A stretch of 64,000 nucleotides of DNA from Rhodoferax sp. BLA1. GTDB taxonomy: Bacteria; Pseudomonadota; Gammaproteobacteria; Burkholderiales; Burkholderiaceae_C. How positions within the stretch are numbered: the stretch's first letter is position 1; each line of letters starts with the position of its first letter. The notes beneath the pieces are model-generated. The model was not told where the DNA came from and did not search any database. It saw only the letters and a program-made list of their open reading frames with translations. The stretch spans positions 1 through 64,000 of the forward strand of contig NZ_SZVI01000008.1 of NCBI RefSeq assembly GCF_013416775.1, written 5' to 3'. The position numbers were made by a program, and so were the translations under genes. This document shows, piece by piece, positions 26,062-37,066 of the stretch.

Positions 26062-28054
26062 AGTAGGTCTGCCCCAGCTGACTCAGGATCGCTGGGTTTT
26101 CCAGGGTCGAGGTGTCCTGGGTGATGGTTTCACCCTTGGCCAGGGAACGCAGCAGGCGGCGCATGATCTTGCCGGAACGGGTCTTGGGCAGGTTTTCGCC
26201 AAAACGAATGTCTTTGGGTTTGGCAATCGGGCCAATTTCTTTGGCCACCCAGTCACGCAAGTCCTTGGCAATCTGCTTGGCCTCGTCACCGGTCGGCACA
26301 CCGCGCTTGAGCACCACAAAGGCGCAGATGGCTTCACCGGTCAGGTCATCCGGACGGCCCACCACAGCGGCTTCAGCCACCAGATCGGTCTTGGCGACCA
26401 GGGCCGATTCAATTTCCATGGTGCCCATGCGGTGGCCGGAGACGTTGAGCACATCGTCAATCCGGCCGGTGATGCGGAAGTAGCCACGGTCGGCGCTGCG
26501 CACCGCGCCGTCACCGGCCAGGTAATAAGTGCCACCCATTTCTGCCGGGAAGTAGCTCGATTTAAAACGCGCCGGGTCGTTCCAGATGGTGCGGATCATT
26601 GACGGCCAGGGGCGTTTGATGACCAGCATGCCGCCTGAGCCGTTGGGCACATCGTGACCGGCTTCGTCGACGATGGCAGCCATGATGCCGGGCAGCGGCA
26701 AGGTGCAGCTACCGGGCACCAGCGGGGTCGCGCCAGGCAGCGGCGTGATCATGTGGCCACCAGTTTCGGTCTGCCAGAAGGTGTCGACGATTGGGCATTT
26801 TTCCTTGCCTACGTTTTTGTAGTACCACATCCAGGCTTCGGGGTTGATCGGTTCGCCGACCGAACCCAGGATGCGCAGGCTCGACAGGTCTGAGCGGTCC
26901 GGGTGCACCTTGGGGTCACTTTCGGCCGACTTGATCAGCGAACGGATCGCGGTGGGTGCGGTGTAGAAAATGCTGCATTTGTGGCGCTCGATCATCTGCC
27001 AGAAGCGCCCGGCGTTCGGGTAAGTTGGCACGCCTTCAAAAATGATCTGGGTGGCACCCGCCGCCAAGGGGCCGTAACCCACGTAGGCGTGGCCGGTGAT
27101 CCAGCCGATGTCGGCAGTGCACCAGAACACATCGTCAGCGCGCAAATCAAAGGTCCAGTCCATGGTCAGCTTGGACCACAGCACAAAACCGCCGGTGGCG
27201 TGTTGCACCCCCTTGGGTTTGCCGGTGGAGCCGGAGGTGAACAAGATGAACAGCGGGTGCTCGGCCCCCACCATCACCGGTGCACAGGTGGTGCTTTGGC
27301 CGGCCAGCGCTTCGGTGAAGGTGATGTCGCGCCCGGCGACCATGTTGCATTGGGTGGGCGTGCGCTCGAACACCAGCACGGTCTTGATCGATTCACAACC
27401 GCCCAGGCCCAGGCCTTCGTCGACGATGGATTTAAGCGGCAGCTCTTTGCCACCGCGCATCTGGAAGTTGGCGGTGACCACCGCCACGGCGCCAGCGTCG
27501 ATGATGCGCTCTTGCAGCGCCTTGGCCGAGAAGCCACCAAACACCACACTGTGGGTGGCGCCGATGCGGGCGCAGGCCTGCATCGCAATAACACCTTCCA
27601 AGGTCATAGGCATGTAGATCAGGACGCGGTCACCCTTCTGGATGCCACGGGCCGTGAGCGCATTGGCAAACTGGCTGACCTTGGCCAGTAATTCTTTGTA
27701 GGTGGTCTTGGTGACTTGGCCGTCATCGGCTTCAAAAATGACCGCGACCTTGTTCTCGTTGGGCGTGCCCATGTGTTTGTCGAGGCAGTTGTAAGAGGCG
27801 TTGAGTTCGCCGTCTTCAAACCAGGTGTAAAACGGGGCATTCGACTCGTCGAGTACTTTGGTGAACGGTTTGTTCCAGACCACGTTCTCACGCGCCAGGC
27901 GCGCCCAGAAACCTTCAAAGTCATTGGCTGCTTCAGCGCACAGGGCGTTGTAGCCATCCATGCCGGAGATGCGCGCGGCTTTGACGGTGGCCGCGCTGGG
28001 CTCGAACACGCGGTTTTCAACCAGCACGGACTCAATAGCGGAAGGTGTGCTCAC
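26060..28054 (-). CDS. acs: Acetyl-CoA synthetase
   Basis: 664 residues, the usual Acs length. The AMP-binding core has [11 protein letters not shown], the adenylate region has [10 protein letters not shown], and the C-terminal catalytic Lys lies in [11 protein letters not shown], the site acetylated by Pat-type enzymes in the family. It converts acetate, ATP and CoA to acetyl-CoA, feeding PHA synthesis and the glyoxylate or TCA cycle. A GTG start at 28054 is supported by GAGGAG eight bases upstream. Divergent from the YqhA-like gene. Confidence 0.96.
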   Translation of the reverse strand: MSTPSAIESVLVENRVFEPSAATVKAARISGMDGYNALCAEAANDFEGFWARLARENVVWNKPFTKVLDESNAPFYTWFEDGELNASYNCLDKHMGTPNENKVAVIFEADDGQVTKTTYKELLAKVSQFANALTARGIQKGDRVLIYMPMTLEGVIAMQACARIGATHSVVFGGFSAKALQERIIDAGAVAVVTANFQMRGGKELPLKSIVDEGLGLGGCESIKTVLVFERTPTQCNMVAGRDITFTEALAGQSTTCAPVMVGAEHPLFILFTSGSTGKPKGVQHATGGFVLWSKLTMDWTFDLRADDVFWCTADIGWITGHAYVGYGPLAAGATQIIFEGVPTYPNAGRFWQMIERHKCSIFYTAPTAIRSLIKSAESDPKVHPDRSDLSSLRILGSVGEPINPEAWMWYYKNVGKEKCPIVDTFWQTETGGHMITPLPGATPLVPGSCTLPLPGIMAAIVDEAGHDVPNGSGGMLVIKRPWPSMIRTIWNDPARFKSSYFPAEMGGTYYLAGDGAVRSADRGYFRITGRIDDVLNVSGHRMGTMEIESALVAKTDLVAEAAVVGRPDDLTGEAICAFVVLKRGVPTGDEAKQIAKDLRDWVAKEIGPIAKPKDIRFGENLPKTRSGKIMRRLLRSLAKGETITQDTSTLENPAILSQLGQTY

Positions 28055-28184
28055 AGGTCAGTCTCCTCTTTGTTAAATGAAATTCACGCCGTAATGTCAA
28101 GGCCCCCACTTACAAGCCACTGACTAGCTGCGGGAAACACCTGCCACGATAAACTCGCCCACATTTCCACCCTGCTAAGCCCCT

Positions 28185-28787
28185 ATGTCCACACCAAGTC
28201 CCATTAAAAGTCCAGCTCTGCGCCCGATCCCCCGCCTGATTTTTGCCAGCCGTTGGCTGCAGTTGCCGCTGTATCTGGGCTTGATCCTGGCGCAATGTGT
28301 GTACGTTTACCACTTCTGGGTGGAGCTGGTGCATTTGCTGGAGGCGGTGTTTGGCAGCCAGACCGCACTGGCGGCTTTGGTGGAAAGTATTGGCTACCGC
28401 AGTGACGCACCGGTCACCCACCTGAATGAGACCGTGATCATGCTGGTGCTGCTGGCGCTGATCGACGTGGTGATGATCTCCAACCTGCTGATCATGGTGA
28501 TTGTGGGTGGGTATGAGACCTTTGTGTCACGCATGGACCTCGAAGGTCACCGCGACCAGCCCGAGTGGCTGGACCATGTCAACGCCTCGGTGCTCAAGGT
28601 CAAGTTGGCCACCGCCATCATCGGCATCAGCTCGATCCACCTGCTCAAGACTTTCATCAACGCCGCCAACTACAGCGACAAGGTGTTGATTGCCCAGACG
28701 GTGATCCACATCGCGTTTTTGCTCTCGGCCATGGCCATCGCCTACACCGACCGGCTGATGCAGCACCCCAACGCAGACAAACACTGA
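28185..28787 (+). CDS. YqhA/UPF0114 family membrane protein
   Basis: 200 residues with about four membrane helices. The UPF0114 hallmarks are RWLQLPLYLGLILAQ near the N-terminus and DVVMISNLLIMVIVGGYETF followed by SRMDLEGH. The function of this family is not known. The stop is 16 bp from the converging nhaA stop. Confidence 0.87.
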   Translation: MSTPSPIKSPALRPIPRLIFASRWLQLPLYLGLILAQCVYVYHFWVELVHLLEAVFGSQTALAALVESIGYRSDAPVTHLNETVIMLVLLALIDVVMISNLLIMVIVGGYETFVSRMDLEGHRDQPEWLDHVNASVLKVKLATAIIGISSIHLLKTFINAANYSDKVLIAQTVIHIAFLLSAMAIAYTDRLMQHPNADKH

Positions 28788-28803
28788 TCTGGGGTGATCC
28801 GGC

Positions 28804-29994
28804 TCAGTGGTGGTTGGACCGCCGCGACTGGGCCAACAGCAGCGCCACCGCGAGCGTGGCGCTGACCAGCGAGCCCAGCAACACCCCCATCTTGACCTGC
28901 ACACCGTAGATCTCGTCGGCACCTTCAAATGCCAGCGAGCCGATGAACAGGCTCATGGTGAAGCCCACCCCACACAACACACACACACCCAAAAACTGCA
29001 ACCAGCTGCTCTGATCGGGCAGCTTGGCCCCGCAAAAACGCATCAGCAGCCAGGACGCACCAAACACCCCCACGGTTTTGCCCAGCACCAGGCCAGCCGC
29101 AATGCCCAAAGGCACGGCCTGCGTCAAGGTGGACAGCGTCACGCCGGCCAGCGACACCCCGGCATTGGCAAACGCAAACACCGGCAACACAAGGTAGGCC
29201 ACCCAGGGGTGCAAGGCGTGTTCAGCGGTCTTCAAGGGTGAACCACCACGCCCATCCGACAAAGGCACGGCCAGTGCGGTGATGACACCAGCCAAGGTGG
29301 CATGGACACCCGACTTGAGCACAAACACCCAGATCACCAGCCCCACGATCACATAGGGGCCAATCGCCATCACCCGCAAACGGTTGAGTGCCAGCAGGAT
29401 CAGGATGCCGACAGCAGCTGCCAGCAACATGGTCAAGGACAGGTTGTCGGTGTAAAAGAAGGCAATCACCAGAATAGCGCCGAGGTCGTCGATGATCGCC
29501 ACTGCCGTCAAAAAAATCTTCAGTGAGGCTGGCACCCGGCTACCCAGCAGCAGCAAGATGCCCAGCGCAAACGCGATGTCGGTCGCCATCGGAATGCCCC
29601 AACCACGCAGGCCCACCGGGTCACCGGCGTTGAAAGCGGCATAAATCAGCGCGGGCACCAGCATGCCACCCAACGCCGCACCGGCTGGCAACAAAGCCTG
29701 CGCGCGCGAGGCCAGCTCACCCTCCAACAACTCCCGCTTGATTTCCAGGCCGACCAGGAAAAAGAACACCGCCATCCACAAATCGTTGATCCAGACCAGC
29801 GTGGGTTTGGTCAGCACCAGCCAGTCACCCGCCAGATGCACGGCACTGGGTGTATTCAGAAAAGAAACGTAATACGGCGCCAGCGGTGAGTTGCTGATGA
29901 TCAGCGCGACCAGCGCGGCCAAGGCCAGCAACACACCACCAATGGTCTGCCCGTTGACAAACTGGTTGACACTTCGAACGATGTTTTTGATCAT
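28804..29994 (-). CDS. nhaA: Na+/H+ antiporter NhaA
   Basis: 396 residues, about 12 membrane helices. Motifs include MAVFFFLVGLEIKRELLEGEL, PMATDIAFALG and AVAIIDDLGAI; the last carries the paired Asp residues (D163/D164 in E. coli) needed for exchange. It extrudes Na+ for H+ at alkaline pH or high salt. The start at 29994 faces the fumarase gene; about 100 bp between them must hold both promoters. Confidence 0.95.
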   Translation of the reverse strand: MIKNIVRSVNQFVNGQTIGGVLLALAALVALIISNSPLAPYYVSFLNTPSAVHLAGDWLVLTKPTLVWINDLWMAVFFFLVGLEIKRELLEGELASRAQALLPAGAALGGMLVPALIYAAFNAGDPVGLRGWGIPMATDIAFALGILLLLGSRVPASLKIFLTAVAIIDDLGAILVIAFFYTDNLSLTMLLAAAVGILILLALNRLRVMAIGPYVIVGLVIWVFVLKSGVHATLAGVITALAVPLSDGRGGSPLKTAEHALHPWVAYLVLPVFAFANAGVSLAGVTLSTLTQAVPLGIAAGLVLGKTVGVFGASWLLMRFCGAKLPDQSSWLQFLGVCVLCGVGFTMSLFIGSLAFEGADEIYGVQVKMGVLLGSLVSATLAVALLLAQSRRSNHH

Positions 29995-30094
29995 GGGCTG
30001 GCGACGGGTGAACCCGTGTGTTCTGAAGGGGCTTGGTTAAACTGTGATGTTATCGAAGACACCCAAACCCGCTAAACCCTTGAGGCAAATCACC

Positions 30095-31648
30095 ATGAGC
30101 ACAGCCATACGCCAAGCCGACCTGATTGAATCCGTTGCCGCAGCCCTCCAGTTCATCAGTTATTACCACCCCGCCGACTACATCGCCCATCTGGCGCGCG
30201 CTTACGAGCGTGAACAAAGCGCGGCGGCCAAAGACGCCATCGCCCAAATCCTGACCAACAGCAAGATGAGCGCCACCGGCCACCGGCCCATTTGCCAGGA
30301 CACCGGCATCGTCAACGTGTTCCTCAAGGTGGGTATGGATGTGCACTGGGAGGGTTTCACCGGTAGCCTGGACGACGCCATCAACGAAGGAGTACGCCGC
30401 GCCTACAACTTCCCCGGCAACACCTTGCGCGCCAGCGTGGTGGCCGACCCCGAGTTTTTGCGCAAAAACACCAAGGACAACACCCCGGCGGTCATCAGCT
30501 GCGAGATCGTGCCGGGCAACACGGTCGAAGTCACCGTGGCGGCCAAGGGTGGCGGCTCGGAGAACAAAAGCAAGATGTACATGCTCAACCCCGGCGACAG
30601 CGTGGTCGACTGGGTGCTCAAAACTGTGCCCACCATGGGTGCGGGCTGGTGCCCACCGGGCATGCTGGGCATTGGCATCGGCGGCACGGCCGAAAAAGCC
30701 GTGTTGATGGCCAAGGAAAGCCTGATGGACGACCTGGACATGTACCAGTTGCAGGCCAAGGCCGCCAGCGGTGCAGAGCTCTCCAGCGTCGAAAAACTGC
30801 GCCTGGAGCTGTTCGACAAAGTGAACGCACTGGGTATCGGTGCCCAAGGCCTGGGTGGCCTGACCACGGTGCTGGACGTCAAAATCAAGATGTACCCGAC
30901 CCACGCTGCCAGCAAACCGATTGCGATGATCCCGAACTGCGCCGCCACCCGCCACGCCCATTTTGTGATGGACGGCAGCGGCCCGGTCTACCTGACACCA
31001 CCCTCACTCGACACCTGGCCCGATGTGGCCTGGACACCTGACTACGTCAAGAGCAAAAAAGTCGATCTCAACACCCTGACCAAGGAAGAAGTCGCCAGCT
31101 GGAAACCCGGCGACACCTTGTTGCTCAACGGCAAGATGTTGACCGGCCGCGACGCCGCCCACAAACGCATCCAGCAGATGCTGGCCAAGGGTGAAAAACT
31201 GCCGGTCGACTTCACCAACCGGGTGATTTATTACGTCGGCCCGGTCGACCCGGTGGGTGACGAAGCGGTCGGCCCGGCCGGCCCGACCACCGCCACACGG
31301 ATGGACGGTTTCACCGAAATGATGCTGGCACAGACCGGCCTGATCGCGATGATCGGCAAGTCCGAACGGGGCCCGGTGGCGATTGAGGCCATCAAGAAAC
31401 ACAAGTCGGCTTATTTGATGGCCGTGGGTGGCGCCGCCTACCTGGTCAGCAAAGCCATCAAAACCGCCAAGGTGCTGGGTTTTGCCGACCTGGGCATGGA
31501 AGCCATCTACGAGTTCGATGTGGTCGACATGCCTGTCACCGTGGCAGTCGATGCCGCCGGTATCAGCGTGCATAACACCGGCCCGGCCGAATGGCAAGAA
31601 CGCATCGCCAGCGGTGAATTCAAAGGCATCACGGTCACCACAGCGTGA
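30095..31648 (+). CDS. fumA: Class I fumarate hydratase (iron-sulfur)
   Basis: 517 residues, the oxygen-sensitive [4Fe-4S] fumarase type. Cluster-ligand regions include RPICQDTGIVNVF and MIPNCAATRHAHF; the C-terminal beta domain starts near LNGKMLTGRDAAHKR. It interconverts fumarate and malate. The ATG at 30095 (MSTAIRQADL) is preferred to the longer frame from 30044, with GAGG nine bases upstream. Some related enzymes act on tartrate or mesaconate, so the substrate is inferred. Confidence 0.92.
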   Translation: MSTAIRQADLIESVAAALQFISYYHPADYIAHLARAYEREQSAAAKDAIAQILTNSKMSATGHRPICQDTGIVNVFLKVGMDVHWEGFTGSLDDAINEGVRRAYNFPGNTLRASVVADPEFLRKNTKDNTPAVISCEIVPGNTVEVTVAAKGGGSENKSKMYMLNPGDSVVDWVLKTVPTMGAGWCPPGMLGIGIGGTAEKAVLMAKESLMDDLDMYQLQAKAASGAELSSVEKLRLELFDKVNALGIGAQGLGGLTTVLDVKIKMYPTHAASKPIAMIPNCAATRHAHFVMDGSGPVYLTPPSLDTWPDVAWTPDYVKSKKVDLNTLTKEEVASWKPGDTLLLNGKMLTGRDAAHKRIQQMLAKGEKLPVDFTNRVIYYVGPVDPVGDEAVGPAGPTTATRMDGFTEMMLAQTGLIAMIGKSERGPVAIEAIKKHKSAYLMAVGGAAYLVSKAIKTAKVLGFADLGMEAIYEFDVVDMPVTVAVDAAGISVHNTGPAEWQERIASGEFKGITVTTA

Positions 31649-31660
31649 GTTGACTTCAGT

Positions 31661-32497
31661 TTGACTGAGTTAGATCCTTTTTGTGACCACACGCTGCCAA
31701 GGCACCCAATCGGCGTCTTTGACAGCGGAGTGGGTGGTTTGAGTGTGCTGCGTGCCTTGCGGACCGAGTTGCCACACGAAGACTTTGTCTACCTGGCCGA
31801 CAGCGGTTATGCGCCCTATGGTGAGCGTGACGAAGCCTTTGTGGTCGAGCGCGCACGTCGTATCACCCAACATTTGCTGCACGCTGAGCAGCCCCCCATT
31901 CAAGCGCTGGTGATTGCTTGCAACACCGCCACCGCAGCGGCGATCCATCTGCTGCGCCAGGAGCTGCCCGGCCTGCCCATCGTGGGTGTCGAGCCCGCTT
32001 TGAAGCCAGCGGTGGCCAGCAGCCGCACCAAACGCATTGGGGTGATGGCCACCCGTGGCACACTGGCCAGCGCCAAGTTCAAGGCCCTGCTGGCCAGGCT
32101 GGCGGGGCAAGCCGAGTTTGTCTGCCAGCCCTGTGATGGCCTAGCCGATGCCATTGAACATGCGGACACTTCAAAAATAATAGCCCTGTGCTCAATCTAC
32201 ACAAGGGCTATCGGCCAATTTGGCTTAAAAGAGGGCGAGGTAGACACCTTGGTGCTGGGTTGCACCCATTACCCCTTTGCCAGCGAATGCCTGCGCACAC
32301 TGCTGCCCGCAGGTGTGCAACTGATCGACAACGGTGCACCGGTGGCGCGCCAGACCCGCCGCGTGTTGCCCGACCCGGCCAGTGGCCAACACTCCGGTCA
32401 GATCAAGCTACTCAGCACCGGTGCCCCCGCTCTGTTGGCCCAGGCCGCAGAGCGCTGGTTGGGGCTGCAGGTACCGGTGCAAGCCTTGCCGGGATAA
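31661..32497 (+). CDS. murI: Glutamate racemase
   Basis: 278 residues; makes D-glutamate for peptidoglycan. Both catalytic Cys regions are intact: ACNTATAAAIHLL and LGCTHYPFA. The substrate loop GVFDSGVGGLSVLRAL is near the N-terminus. The only usable upstream start is TTG at 31661 without a good ribosome-binding site, suggesting weak translation or coupling to fumarase 12 bp upstream. Residues about 169-186 (SKIIALCSIYTRAIGQF) are encoded by a palindromic repeat, replacing the usual helix before the second Cys motif without clear change in length. Confidence 0.93.
   Translation: MTELDPFCDHTLPRHPIGVFDSGVGGLSVLRALRTELPHEDFVYLADSGYAPYGERDEAFVVERARRITQHLLHAEQPPIQALVIACNTATAAAIHLLRQELPGLPIVGVEPALKPAVASSRTKRIGVMATRGTLASAKFKALLARLAGQAEFVCQPCDGLADAIEHADTSKIIALCSIYTRAIGQFGLKEGEVDTLVLGCTHYPFASECLRTLLPAGVQLIDNGAPVARQTRRVLPDPASGQHSGQIKLLSTGAPALLAQAAERWLGLQVPVQALPG
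32171..32217 (-). repeat. AGCCCTTAT palindromic repeat, copy F (inside murI)
   Basis: TCAAAAATAATAGCCCTGTG then CTCAATCTACACAAGGGCTA. Arms ATAGCCCTTGTG-like and CACAAGGGCTAT form the hairpin. It is translated in the GCC-CTx (Ala-Leu) frame. Confidence 0.8.
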
Positions 32498-32573
32498 CGG
32501 CTGGGCAAATCCCCGCTGGGAGCGGGGCAAGCGGGGTCACACGGCCCAGCTTCATCCGGGATAATCCCCGGCC

Positions 32574-33797
32574 ATGAACCCTCTGTTGCCCCTGCTCCAA
32601 CCCTACCCTTTCGAGCGCCTGCGCCAGCTGTTTGCCGGTGTCACGCCCAACCCCGCTTTCACACCGATCAGCCTGGGCATTGGTGAACCCAAACACGCCA
32701 CCCCACCCTTTATCCAGCAGGCGCTGTGTGAGGCGATCAACCGTACACCCAGCGGCCTGGCCGCTTACCCGGCCACGGCCGGTGAACCCGCGCTGCGCCA
32801 GGCCTTTGCCGACTGGCTCCAAAAACGTTATGGCCTGAGCGTCAACCCGTTCACCCAGACACTGCCGGTCAACGGCTCGCGCGAGGCGCTGTTTTCACTG
32901 ACGCAAACCATCATCAACCCGGGTGACAGCGCGGTCAGTGGTGTGAAGCCCGTCGTGGTCTGCCCCAATCCGTTCTACCAAATCTACGAAGGTGCCGCGC
33001 TGCTCGCCGGGGCCGAGCCGTATTACGTGGCCAGTGACCCGGCGCGCAACTTTGCGCCGGACTGGGACAGCGTGCCCGACGCCGTGTGGGCGCGCACCCA
33101 GCTGCTGTTTGTGTGTTCCCCCGGCAACCCGACCGGTGCGGTGATGCCCTTGTCTGAGTGGCAGAAGCTGCTGGACCTGAGCGAGCGTTTTGGTTTTGTG
33201 ATTGCCAGCGACGAGTGTTACAGCGAGATCTATTTCCGCGACGAGCCACCGCTGGGTGGCCTGCAAGCCGCCACGCAATTGGGCCGCAGCGATTTCAACA
33301 ACCTGATCTCACTCACCAGCCTGTCCAAACGCAGCAATGTGCCGGGGCTGCGCAGCGGCTTTGTCGCGGGTGATGCGGCCATCATCAGCGCCTTTTTGCT
33401 CTACCGGACCTACCATGGCTGTGCCATGAGTCCGGTGGTGCAATCGGCCAGCATCGCCGCCTGGGGTGATGAGACCCACGTTGTGGCCAACCGCACGCTG
33501 TACAGAGCAAAGTTTGCCGAGGTCACGCCGCTGCTGGCCGAGGTGATGAACGTGGCTTTGCCCGATGCCGGTTTTTACCTGTGGGCCGATGTGGCCGGGG
33601 ATGAGCTGGAATTCACCCGCTCGCTGTACGCAAATTACAATGTGACCGTGTTGCCGGGTTCGTTCCTGGCGCGCGAAGCGCAGGGCAGCAACCCCGGCGC
33701 TGGTCGTATCCGCATGGCACTGGTCGCCGACAGCGCCGAATGTGTGCAAGCCGCTCACCGTATCCGGGACTTTGTCAAACAGCGGTCTGCCGCCTGA
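32574..33797 (+). CDS. dapC: Succinyldiaminopimelate transaminase DapC
   Basis: 407 residues, fold type I aminotransferase. PLP lysine in SLTSLSKRSNVPGLRSGF, substrate and cofactor loops GIGEPKHATP, VCSPGNPTGAV and SDECYSEIYF. It acts in the succinylase branch of lysine/diaminopimelate synthesis. The next gene is dapD and dapE lies two genes on, which fixes the assignment. The ATG at 32574 fits the family start (MNPLLPLLQPYPFERLR). Confidence 0.93.
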   Translation: MNPLLPLLQPYPFERLRQLFAGVTPNPAFTPISLGIGEPKHATPPFIQQALCEAINRTPSGLAAYPATAGEPALRQAFADWLQKRYGLSVNPFTQTLPVNGSREALFSLTQTIINPGDSAVSGVKPVVVCPNPFYQIYEGAALLAGAEPYYVASDPARNFAPDWDSVPDAVWARTQLLFVCSPGNPTGAVMPLSEWQKLLDLSERFGFVIASDECYSEIYFRDEPPLGGLQAATQLGRSDFNNLISLTSLSKRSNVPGLRSGFVAGDAAIISAFLLYRTYHGCAMSPVVQSASIAAWGDETHVVANRTLYRAKFAEVTPLLAEVMNVALPDAGFYLWADVAGDELEFTRSLYANYNVTVLPGSFLAREAQGSNPGAGRIRMALVADSAECVQAAHRIRDFVKQRSAA

Positions 33798-33832
33798 CCC
33801 ACCCTTTTTTCCTCTGACTCACCACACCTACC

Positions 33833-34657
33833 ATGACCCAACAATTGCAAACCCTTTTGGACGCCGCCTGGGAAGACCGAGCCAACCTGTCAGCTGCCAG
33901 TGCCCCCAAGGAAGTGACCGATGCCGTCGAACACGTCATCCACCAGCTCAACAACGGCCAACTGCGTGTGGCCAGCCGTGACGGTGTGGGCCAGTGGACC
34001 ACCCACCAGTGGATCAAAAAGGCGGTGCTGCTGAGCTTCCGTTTGCGCGACAACGAGTTGATGAAAGCCGGTGACCTGAGCTTTTACGACAAGGTGCAAA
34101 CCAAGTTCTCGGACCTGGACGAAGCTGGCATCAAGGCCACCGGCGTGCGCATCGTGCCCCCCGCCGTGGCGCGCCGTGGCAGCTACCTGGCCAAGGGTGT
34201 GATCCTGATGCCCTCGTTTGTGAACATCGGCGCCTATGTGGACGAAGGCACCATGGTCGACACCTGGGCTGCGGTGGGCTCATGCGCCCAGATCGGCAAA
34301 AACGTGCACCTGAGCGGTGGCGTTGGTATTGGTGGGGTGCTGGAGCCGATGCAGGCCAACCCGACCATCATCGAAGACAACTGCTTCATCGGCGCCCGCT
34401 CCGAAATTGTCGAAGGTGTCATCGTCGAAGAAAACTCGGTGATCTCCATGGGGGTCTACATCGGCCAGAGCACCCCGATTTATGACCGTGCCACCGGCAC
34501 CGTGAGTTATGGCCGCATTCCGGCCGGCTCGGTCGTGATCTCCGGCAACCTGCCCAAGGACGGCGGCAAATACAGCCTGTACGCGGCCATCATCGTCAAG
34601 CGTGTGGATGCCCAAACCCGGGCAAAGACCAGCCTGAACGACCTGCTGCGCGACTGA
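33833..34657 (+). CDS. dapD: Tetrahydrodipicolinate N-succinyltransferase DapD
   Basis: 274 residues, the standard DapD length. The left-handed beta-helix of hexapeptide repeats is clear in [20 protein letters not shown] and the following [15 protein letters not shown]. It transfers succinyl from succinyl-CoA in the lysine/mDAP pathway, upstream of DapC in reaction order. 35 bp after dapC. Confidence 0.96.
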   Translation: MTQQLQTLLDAAWEDRANLSAASAPKEVTDAVEHVIHQLNNGQLRVASRDGVGQWTTHQWIKKAVLLSFRLRDNELMKAGDLSFYDKVQTKFSDLDEAGIKATGVRIVPPAVARRGSYLAKGVILMPSFVNIGAYVDEGTMVDTWAAVGSCAQIGKNVHLSGGVGIGGVLEPMQANPTIIEDNCFIGARSEIVEGVIVEENSVISMGVYIGQSTPIYDRATGTVSYGRIPAGSVVISGNLPKDGGKYSLYAAIIVKRVDAQTRAKTSLNDLLRD

Positions 34658-34708
34658 TCCCCCACCCCGCAGCCGCGCCCTCCTCCACCCACCCAAAGGC
34701 ACACCCAC

Positions 34709-35884
34709 ATGGCCAGCACCGACAGCCCCAACGAGGGCACCATGCGCCGTTTGTTGCGGCTGATGTCCGAGAAACGTGCCTCGGACATCTACCTGTCGGC
34801 GCACTCACCGGCGCTGATCCGCATCAACGGTGTGTGTGTGCCGATCAACAGCCAACTGCTGCCGCCCGATGCGCCGCTGAGCCTGCTGTGCGAGATTCTT
34901 CCTGAGCAGCAGATCCAGGAGCTCAAAGCCAACAACGAGCTCAATGTGGGTTGGTCGATGACGGGGGTTGGGCGCTTTCGTGTCAGCGCCTTGCGCCAAC
35001 GCGGCTCGTTTGCGGTGGTGATCCGTTTTATCGTCAACGAAGTGCCACCGATGTCGACGCTGGCGCTGCCGGCGGTGCTGGCCGATCTGATGCTGCAAAA
35101 GCGCGGGCTGATCCTGATGGTGGGCGCCACCGGCTCGGGCAAAAGCACCACGCTGGCGTCGATGATCGACCACCGCAACGCCAATTTGTCGGGGCACATC
35201 CTGACCATTGAAGACCCGATCGAGTTTTTGTTCAAGAACAAACGCTCGGTGGTGAATCAGCGCGAGATCGGCACCGACACCGAGTCCTTGCAGGTGGCGC
35301 TGAAAAATGCGCTGCGCCAGGCGCCCGACGTGATCATGATCGGCGAAATCCGCGACCAAGACACCATGACGGCGGCCATCACCTACGCCCAGACCGGCCA
35401 CCTGTGCCTGGCCACCTTGCACGCCAACAACAGTTACCAGGCCCTCAACCGCATCTTGAGCTTCTTCCCGGTGGAAGTGCGGCCCACCATGCTGGGGGAT
35501 CTGGCCGCCTCGCTGCGGGCCATCGTGTCGCAGCGGCTGCTGCAAACCGTGGCCAGCACCCGCACACCGGCCGTGGAGATCATGCTCAACACCCGGCTGG
35601 TGAGTGAAATGATCGAAAAAGGCAACTTCTCGGGCATCGTCGAGGCCATGGAAAAATCCTTGGCCGAAGGCAGCCAGACCTTTGAGCAAGACATTGCCCG
35701 CCTCATCATGGCCGGCATCGTCGAGCGCAAGGAAGGCCTGGCCAACTCCGACTCCCCCACCAACCTGATGTGGCGCCTGCAGAACGACTTCACCAGCCAG
35801 GCCAACTCATTGGCCAAGGCCAATGAGCCCGACCCGGATGACCGGGCCACCTTCACCGAAATCACCCTGGACATGAGCCAGTAG
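34709..35884 (+). CDS. PilT/PilU-family type IV pilus retraction ATPase
   Basis: 391 residues. N-terminal PAS-like region ([20 protein letters not shown]), Walker [11 protein letters not shown], Asp box [10 protein letters not shown], Walker [10 protein letters not shown] and His box [13 protein letters not shown]. The C-terminal part ([26 protein letters not shown]) looks more like PilU than PilT. It is a hexameric motor that depolymerises pili. It stands inside the dap cluster without a pilT neighbour, so it may be an additional or stand-alone member; no pilus structural gene is in the window. Confidence 0.88.
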   Translation: MASTDSPNEGTMRRLLRLMSEKRASDIYLSAHSPALIRINGVCVPINSQLLPPDAPLSLLCEILPEQQIQELKANNELNVGWSMTGVGRFRVSALRQRGSFAVVIRFIVNEVPPMSTLALPAVLADLMLQKRGLILMVGATGSGKSTTLASMIDHRNANLSGHILTIEDPIEFLFKNKRSVVNQREIGTDTESLQVALKNALRQAPDVIMIGEIRDQDTMTAAITYAQTGHLCLATLHANNSYQALNRILSFFPVEVRPTMLGDLAASLRAIVSQRLLQTVASTRTPAVEIMLNTRLVSEMIEKGNFSGIVEAMEKSLAEGSQTFEQDIARLIMAGIVERKEGLANSDSPTNLMWRLQNDFTSQANSLAKANEPDPDDRATFTEITLDMSQ

Positions 35885-35897
35885 CCAGCCCGAGCCC

Positions 35898-37061
35898 ATG
35901 ACCGCGACCCTCGACCTGGCCCAGCAACTGATTGCCTGCCCTTCTGAAACACCTCTTGACGCAGGTTGCCTGACCCTGATCGGCCAGCGCCTGGCTGCCC
36001 TGGGTTTTGTGCTGGAGACCCTGCACTGCGGCCCCCAGGACCAAAGTGTCACCAATTTATGGGCAAAACGGCCTTCAGCCCTTATAGAACAAGGGGGTAC
36101 AGCTAGCAAGTTGATAGTCTTTGCCGGCCACACCGATGTGGTGCCCAGCGGCCCACTGGCAGATTGGCACAGCCCACCCTTCACACCCAGCGTGCGCGAC
36201 GGCAAGCTCTATGGGCGTGGCGCGGCCGACATGAAAACCTCGCTCGCGGCCTTTGTGGTGGCCACCGAAGAGTTCCTGCACGCCCAGCCAGACACCCCGC
36301 TGACCATTGGCTTTTTGCTCACCAGCGACGAGGAAGGCCCGGCGCTTGACGGTACGGTGCGCGTGGTGAACCTGCTGCGTGAACGCGGCGAGCGGTTGGA
36401 CTATTGCATTGTGGGTGAACCGACCTCGGTGCAACGCACCGGTGACATGATCAAAAATGGGCGCCGCGGCTCACTGAGCGGCCGCCTCACCGTCAAAGGG
36501 GTGCAGGGCCACATCGCCTACCCGCATCTGGCCAACAACCCGATCCATCAACTTGCACCCGCACTGGCCGAGCTGGTGGCCACCGAGTGGGACGCGGGCA
36601 ATGCCTTCTTCCCGCCCACCAGCTGGCAGGTCAGCAACATCCATGGCGGCACCGGTGCGGGCAATGTGATTCCGGGCACAGTGGTGCTGGATTTCAACTT
36701 CCGCTTCAGCACCGAATCAACGCCAGAATCCTTGCAAACACGGCTGCAAGAGGTGCTGACCCGGCACGGGTTGGACGTTGACCTGGTCTGGACCCTGAGT
36801 GGTTTGCCGTTTTTGACCCCGCCCGGCACCCTGGTCGACGCGGTCGTGGCCGCCATCCAGGCCGAGACCGGCCTCACCCCCGAGCTCTCCACCAGCGGTG
36901 GCACCAGCGATGGGCGTTTTATTGCCAGCATCTGCCCGCAGGTGATTGAGCTGGGCCCACCCAATGCGAGCATCCACAAGCTCAACGAACACATCGCCCT
37001 GGCCGACATTGAACCGCTGAAGAACATCTACCGGCGCGTGCTGGACAACCTGAGTACCTGA
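35898..37061 (+). CDS. dapE: Succinyl-diaminopimelate desuccinylase DapE
   Basis: 387 residues, M20 family di-zinc hydrolase. Metal and catalytic residues lie in [21 protein letters not shown] and [11 protein letters not shown]. It yields LL-diaminopimelate for lysine and cell wall. Residues about 56-73 ([17 protein letters not shown]) are encoded by a palindromic repeat, extending the surface loop just before the first metal-binding strand. It follows the pilus ATPase by 13 bp and precedes prmB by 5 bp. Confidence 0.95.
   Translation: MTATLDLAQQLIACPSETPLDAGCLTLIGQRLAALGFVLETLHCGPQDQSVTNLWAKRPSALIEQGGTASKLIVFAGHTDVVPSGPLADWHSPPFTPSVRDGKLYGRGAADMKTSLAAFVVATEEFLHAQPDTPLTIGFLLTSDEEGPALDGTVRVVNLLRERGERLDYCIVGEPTSVQRTGDMIKNGRRGSLSGRLTVKGVQGHIAYPHLANNPIHQLAPALAELVATEWDAGNAFFPPTSWQVSNIHGGTGAGNVIPGTVVLDFNFRFSTESTPESLQTRLQEVLTRHGLDVDLVWTLSGLPFLTPPGTLVDAVVAAIQAETGLTPELSTSGGTSDGRFIASICPQVIELGPPNASIHKLNEHIALADIEPLKNIYRRVLDNLST
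36065..36117 (+). repeat. AGCCCTTAT palindromic repeat, copy G (inside dapE)
   Basis: AACGGCCTTCAGCCCTTATA then GAACAAGGGGGTACAGCTAG then CAAGTTGATAG. It is translated in the frame Ser-Ala-Leu-Ile-Glu-Gln-Gly. Confidence 0.9.
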
Positions 37062-37066
37062 ACCCC

